Positions 60,821 through 64,000 of a DNA stretch of 64,000 nt are shown piece after piece. The DNA lies in assembly GCF_021398735.1 (NCBI RefSeq), contig NZ_CP090349.1, positions 2,737,001 to 2,801,000 on the forward strand. The letters are read 5' to 3'. The position numbers and the translations under genes are program-made. Origin of the DNA: Methylobacterium oryzae (GTDB lineage Bacteria > Pseudomonadota > Alphaproteobacteria > Rhizobiales > Beijerinckiaceae). The notes under the pieces were generated by a model. The model was given only the letters and a program-made list of their open reading frames with translations. It ran no database searches and was not told the DNA's origin. Position 1 is the first letter of the stretch. Every line of letters starts with the position of its first letter.

Positions 60821-61360
60821 ATGCAAGAGATCTGGTTCCGCACGGGCGAGGCCACGGTGCTGGCGGCCGAGGGCCAGTACACCGACGCCATGCCGGAGGT
60901 GCTGATCGGCTCGGTGCGCGGCCCGGTCGGTCAGGCCTTCGCGTCGATGATGGGGCAGGTCCAGGGCCACACGCGGATGTTCGTGGTGCGCGACCTCAAC
61001 CAGCTCGTGCGCCCGGCCACGATGATGACCACCAAGGTCACGATCCACACGGCCGAGTATGCCGAGCTCCTCGGCGGCGTGGTCCAGGCCGCCACCGGCG
61101 ACGCGATCGTGGACTGCATCATCGAGGGCATCCTGCCGAAGGACGGGCTCGACGAGCTGTGCATGATCATCATGATCTGGCTCGATCAGCGCTGCGCCGA
61201 GGACGACAACCTCGACCAGAAGGACCTCTACCGGACCAACTACGAGGCCACGAAACTCGCCATCGCCCGCGCCCTCAAGGGCGAGCCCACGGTCGACGAG
61301 CTGATCGCCAACCGGAAGACCGTGAAGCACTACGCGCTCGACGGCGTGATCGAGTACTGA
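60821..61360 (+). CDS. Formaldehyde-activating enzyme (Fae) paralogue lacking the catalytic histidine
   Basis: A 179-residue protein of the Fae family. True Fae speeds condensation of formaldehyde with tetrahydromethanopterin in methylotrophs. Family blocks are clear: GEATV near residues 9-13, MPEVLIGSVRGPVGQAFA, RPATMMTTKVTIHTAEYAE, and the C-terminal YEATKLAIARALKGEPTVDEL. In true Fae the segment before IG reads AHIDLIIG with the catalytic His; here it is A23-M24-P-E-V-L-I-G30, so the His is Met. It is therefore probably a Fae2/Fae3-like paralogue with a regulatory, pterin-binding or different catalytic role, not the main formaldehyde-activating enzyme. It has its own promoter region and no methylotrophy neighbours in the window. 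Confidence 0.85.
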   Translation: MQEIWFRTGEATVLAAEGQYTDAMPEVLIGSVRGPVGQAFASMMGQVQGHTRMFVVRDLNQLVRPATMMTTKVTIHTAEYAELLGGVVQAATGDAIVDCIIEGILPKDGLDELCMIIMIWLDQRCAEDDNLDQKDLYRTNYEATKLAIARALKGEPTVDELIANRKTVKHYALDGVIEY

Positions 61361-61399
61361 GCGGGCCCAGGCCACGCATCCTGCCGGCTCAGGTCCGCC

Positions 61400-61864
61400 T
61401 CAGCCCGGCGGGATACGCCCCACCGAGCACAGGGTGCGCATCGTGCTGCTGCCCGGGTCGGTGTAGCAGGACGCCGACCAGCCGTTCTGCTGGATGAACG
61501 ACTTGCGCCGCTCCGCCAGCGCGGTCCGGTAGGCGGTGGCGATGATCGGCTCGACGGTCGCGGCCGGTTGGCCGATGAGGATCTCGGAGGCCACCGACAG
61601 GTCGCGGAAGAAGGTCGCCGAGGGGCTCGGCTCGGCGGAGGTCGCCTGCACGATCGGCTCGGCCCGGCAGGTCACGTCGAACTTGATCGGGCCGGCCACG
61701 CGGATGTCGATGCTGGGGCCGGCGCGCTTGCCGACCCGGCCGCCGATCGCGTCGGCGATCTGGCGGGTGAGGTCGTCGCAGCTGTCGGCCCGGGCGGCCT
61801 CCGCCAGGAGGGGCAGGGCCGCGCAGGCGGCGAGGAGGAGGCGCGGGACGGCGAAGCTCGACAT
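61400..61864 (-). CDS. Small exported protein of unknown function
   Basis: A 154-residue protein with a signal peptide (MSSFAVPRLLLAACAALPLL, cut after ARA near residue 26) and a mature domain with cysteines in DSCDDLTRQIADAI, FDVTCRAEP, SASCYTDP and RTLCSVGR. No named family is recognised. It lies between the Fae-like gene and dnaE2, on the dnaE2 strand but behind a 12-bp tandem repeat. Confidence 0.75.
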   Translation of the reverse strand: MSSFAVPRLLLAACAALPLLAEAARADSCDDLTRQIADAIGGRVGKRAGPSIDIRVAGPIKFDVTCRAEPIVQATSAEPSPSATFFRDLSVASEILIGQPAATVEPIIATAYRTALAERRKSFIQQNGWSASCYTDPGSSTMRTLCSVGRIPPG

Positions 61865-61886
61865 CGCCGCACTCTACGCGCGGCGC

Positions 61887-61934
61887 GGGGCCTGTCGAGG
61901 GGCCTGTCGAGGGGCTGGTCGAGGGGCTGGTCGA
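61887..61934. repeat. Four 12-bp tandem repeats
   Basis: Units GGGGCCTGTCGA (two copies, 61887-61910) and GGGGCTGGTCGA (two copies, 61911-61934) lie between dnaE2 and the small exported gene, in the latter's promoter region. Confidence 0.8.
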
Positions 61935-61944
61935 AGTGCCGGCC

Positions 61945-64000
61945 TCAGTGGAAATCCCGGCTGGGGAACACGCGCCGGTCCGGGGGCACGCCGAAATCCG
62001 TGTTCTCGGGCGGCAGCTTCATGCCGGCCTCGCGCAGATCGCGCAGGGCAGCGGTGAGGTCGCGAAACCCCTCCGCCACGAGGTGGACCACCCCGTCCGC
62101 CCGCTGGATCCGGCCGCGCACGGCGAGGAACCGCGCCTGCATGGCGATCCGGCGGTTCGCCTCGAACACGGTCTTCCAGACGATCACGTTGGCGATACCG
62201 GTCTCGTCCTCCAGCGTCAGGAAGACCACGCCCTTGGCGGTGCCGGGCCGCTGGCGGATCAGCACGAGCCCTGCCACCGTGACCCGCGCCCCCTGGGGCA
62301 GCGCCGGATCGAGATGGGCCCGGGCCGGAATCGCGCCGATCCGGGCGAGCCGCCCCCGGAAGAACGCGACCGGGTGCCCCTGGAGCGACAGGCCGGTGGC
62401 GGCGTAATCCTCGGCCACGGCCTCGGACGGGGCCAGGGGCTGAAGGTCCACCGCCGGCTCGTGCCGGAACAGGCCGTCATCGGCGTGCCACGCGAAGAGC
62501 GGCAGGGGTGCGTCGAGAAGATGGGCGCGGCGCTCGCTCGCATCGGCCTTGGCGGCCTTGCGGGATGACGTCCCTTCCAGGGTGCGGACCATCCACAGGG
62601 CGGCGCGCCGGTCGAGGCCGAGCGAGCGGAACGCGTCCGCCTCCGCCAGCCGCTCCAGGGCGTTGCGGGGCAGGGCGAGGGACGCCTGCAGGCCCTCGAT
62701 GCTGGCGTAGCCGTTGGCGCGCAGCCGCACGAGCCGGCGCATCGCGGCCTCGGGCAGGCCGCGCACGACGCGCAGACCGATCCGCACGGCGTGCAGCGCC
62801 GGATCCCCGGCCGGCTCCAGGGTGCAGTCCCAGTCGCTGGCGTTGACGCAGACGCCCCGCACCTCGACCCCGTGGGCCCGGGCGTCGCGCACCAGCTGGG
62901 CCGGCTGGTAGAAGCCCATGGGCTGGGCGTTGAGGATCGCGGCCAGGAAGACGTCGGGGTGCCGGCACTTCATCCAGGCCGAGGCGTAGACGAGGAGCGC
63001 GAAGCTCGCCGCGTGGCTCTCCGGGAAGCCGTAGGTCGAGAAGCCCCGGATCTGCGCGAAGCAGCGCTCGGCGAAGTCCTGCGGGTAGCCCCGGCGGGTC
63101 ATGCCGCCCACGAACTTGTCCGCGAAGCCGCCGATCGACCCGACGTGGCGGAAGGTCGCCATCGCCCGGCGCAGCCCGTCGGCCTCGGCCGGGGTGAAGC
63201 CCGCCGCCGTGATGGCGATCTGCATGGCGTGCTCCTGGAACAGCGGCACGCCGTAGGTCTTCTGCAGGACCTCCTTCAGCTCGTCCGCCGGGCCGTGATC
63301 CGGGTGCGGGGCCGGGTACTCGACCGGGTCGATCCCGGAGCGTCGCCGCAGGTAGGGATGGACCATGTCGCCCTGGATCGGGCCGGGGCGCACGATCGCG
63401 ACCTGCACCACGAGGTCGTAGAACTCCCTGGGCTTAAGGCGCGGCAGCATCGACATCTGCGCCCGGCTCTCGACCTGGAACACGCCGACGGAATCGGCCT
63501 TCGTCAGCATCGCGTAGGTCGCGGGATCGTCCTGCGGCAGGTCGGCCAGCGTCTCGTAGAAGGTGCCGTGATCCTTCTCCAAGAAATCGAGGCCGCGCTT
63601 GAGGCAGGTCAGCATGCCGAGCGCCAGCACGTCGACCTTCATCAGGCCGATCGCGTCGATGTCGTCCTTGTCCCACTCGATGAAGGTGCGGTCCGCCATG
63701 GCGCCGTTGCCCACCGGCACGGTCTCGTCGAGGCGGCCGCGGGTCAGCACGAAGCCGCCGACATGCTGCGACAGGTGGCGGGGGAAGCCGATCAGCTGGT
63801 GGGCGAGGTCGAGCGCCTGCCGGATCGCCGGGTTCTCCGGGTCGAGCCCGGCCTCGCGCACGTGCTGGTCCGGCATGCCGGTGCCCCAGGAGCCCCAGAC
63901 CGTGTCGGCGATCGCCGCGGTCACGTCCTCGGTCAGGCCCAGGACCTTGCCGACCTCGCGGATCGCCATGCGGGGCCGGTAGTGGATCACCGTGGCGCAG
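61945..64000 (-). CDS. dnaE2: Error-prone DNA polymerase DnaE2 (partial, 5' end outside window)
   Basis: The C-terminal 685 or so residues of a C-family polymerase. The frame continues to the window edge (codons before GTG 63990 read C-A-T-V). The DnaE2-type palm has the third catalytic Asp in [20 protein letters not shown], followed by [20 protein letters not shown], the [15 protein letters not shown] block, [20 protein letters not shown] and an OB fold ([20 protein letters not shown]). DnaE2 works in SOS mutagenesis with ImuA/ImuB, whose genes are expected beyond 64000 upstream. LexA, its usual repressor, is encoded 2.4 kb away. Confidence 0.94.
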   Translation of the reverse strand, partial: CATVIHYRPRMAIREVGKVLGLTEDVTAAIADTVWGSWGTGMPDQHVREAGLDPENPAIRQALDLAHQLIGFPRHLSQHVGGFVLTRGRLDETVPVGNGAMADRTFIEWDKDDIDAIGLMKVDVLALGMLTCLKRGLDFLEKDHGTFYETLADLPQDDPATYAMLTKADSVGVFQVESRAQMSMLPRLKPREFYDLVVQVAIVRPGPIQGDMVHPYLRRRSGIDPVEYPAPHPDHGPADELKEVLQKTYGVPLFQEHAMQIAITAAGFTPAEADGLRRAMATFRHVGSIGGFADKFVGGMTRRGYPQDFAERCFAQIRGFSTYGFPESHAASFALLVYASAWMKCRHPDVFLAAILNAQPMGFYQPAQLVRDARAHGVEVRGVCVNASDWDCTLEPAGDPALHAVRIGLRVVRGLPEAAMRRLVRLRANGYASIEGLQASLALPRNALERLAEADAFRSLGLDRRAALWMVRTLEGTSSRKAAKADASERRAHLLDAPLPLFAWHADDGLFRHEPAVDLQPLAPSEAVAEDYAATGLSLQGHPVAFFRGRLARIGAIPARAHLDPALPQGARVTVAGLVLIRQRPGTAKGVVFLTLEDETGIANVIVWKTVFEANRRIAMQARFLAVRGRIQRADGVVHLVAEGFRDLTAALRDLREAGMKLPPENTDFGVPPDRRVFPSRDFH

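Noticed and set aside
60821..61360. Annotation as bona fide fae
   Set aside because: The active-site histidine is replaced by methionine, so the functional name was not given.

Overview
This 64 kb window is GC-rich alphaproteobacterial chromosome, most likely Hyphomicrobiales and probably the Methylobacterium group. Four things point there: a hemD / mitofilin-like / hemY cluster; the order nuoA-N, birA, RNase J, mce, DUF1467, proS, lolC, lolD, dnaE; a GTTC-N7-GTTC SOS box in front of lexA; and a paralogue of formaldehyde-activating enzyme (Fae) near the right end. No phage, insertion sequence or CRISPR array is visible. Most of the window is core housekeeping, broken by short palindromic intergenic elements of at least five kinds.

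Layout. 1-9.5 kb (minus strand): tRNA-Thr, a Nudix hydrolase, hemY, a mitofilin-like membrane protein, hemD, an aldose-1-epimerase homologue, an ABC exporter, a Met/Pro-repeat protein and a membrane-anchored OB-fold/PepSY-like protein. 9.6-14.8 kb: a PhoP/PhoQ-like two-component system divergent from the OB-fold protein, with a PhoP-like box between them; then a MocR-type regulator, a DUF1127 protein, an EamA transporter and tRNA-Asp. 15.2-30.9 kb (plus strand): a complete 14-gene complex I operon, interrupted by a palindromic element between nuoF and nuoG and another between nuoI and nuoJ. 30.9-38.3 kb: birA, RNase J, mce, DUF1467, then a non-coding stretch that looks like a minus-strand small RNA gene, then proS and the lipoprotein-releasing lolC/lolD. 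38.6-44.4 kb: tiny membrane or exported proteins around a GT1-type glycosyltransferase, then replicative dnaE. 44.5-52.3 kb: an L,D-transpeptidase divergent from a LysR regulator, small exported proteins, chaC, recO, parC and a pair of tiny overlapping membrane-protein genes. 52.3-64 kb: alkA, gltA, gltX, comEC, lexA with its SOS box, a lipoprotein, the Fae paralogue, a small exported protein and the 3' part of an error-prone polymerase gene (dnaE2) that runs off the window.

How the genes work together. Complex I supplies respiratory proton motive force, gltA feeds the TCA cycle, and hemD makes tetrapyrroles. dnaE, recO, parC, alkA, lexA and dnaE2 handle replication and damage repair. lolC/lolD and the L,D-transpeptidase serve the envelope. 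The most interesting items are the Fae paralogue with Met where the active-site His should be, the candidate small RNA gene (promoter, 17-bp spacer and strong terminator) in front of proS, the PhoP-like box, and several one-helix proteins of 31-34 residues. Assignments rest on motif reading and family knowledge only; no searches were run.
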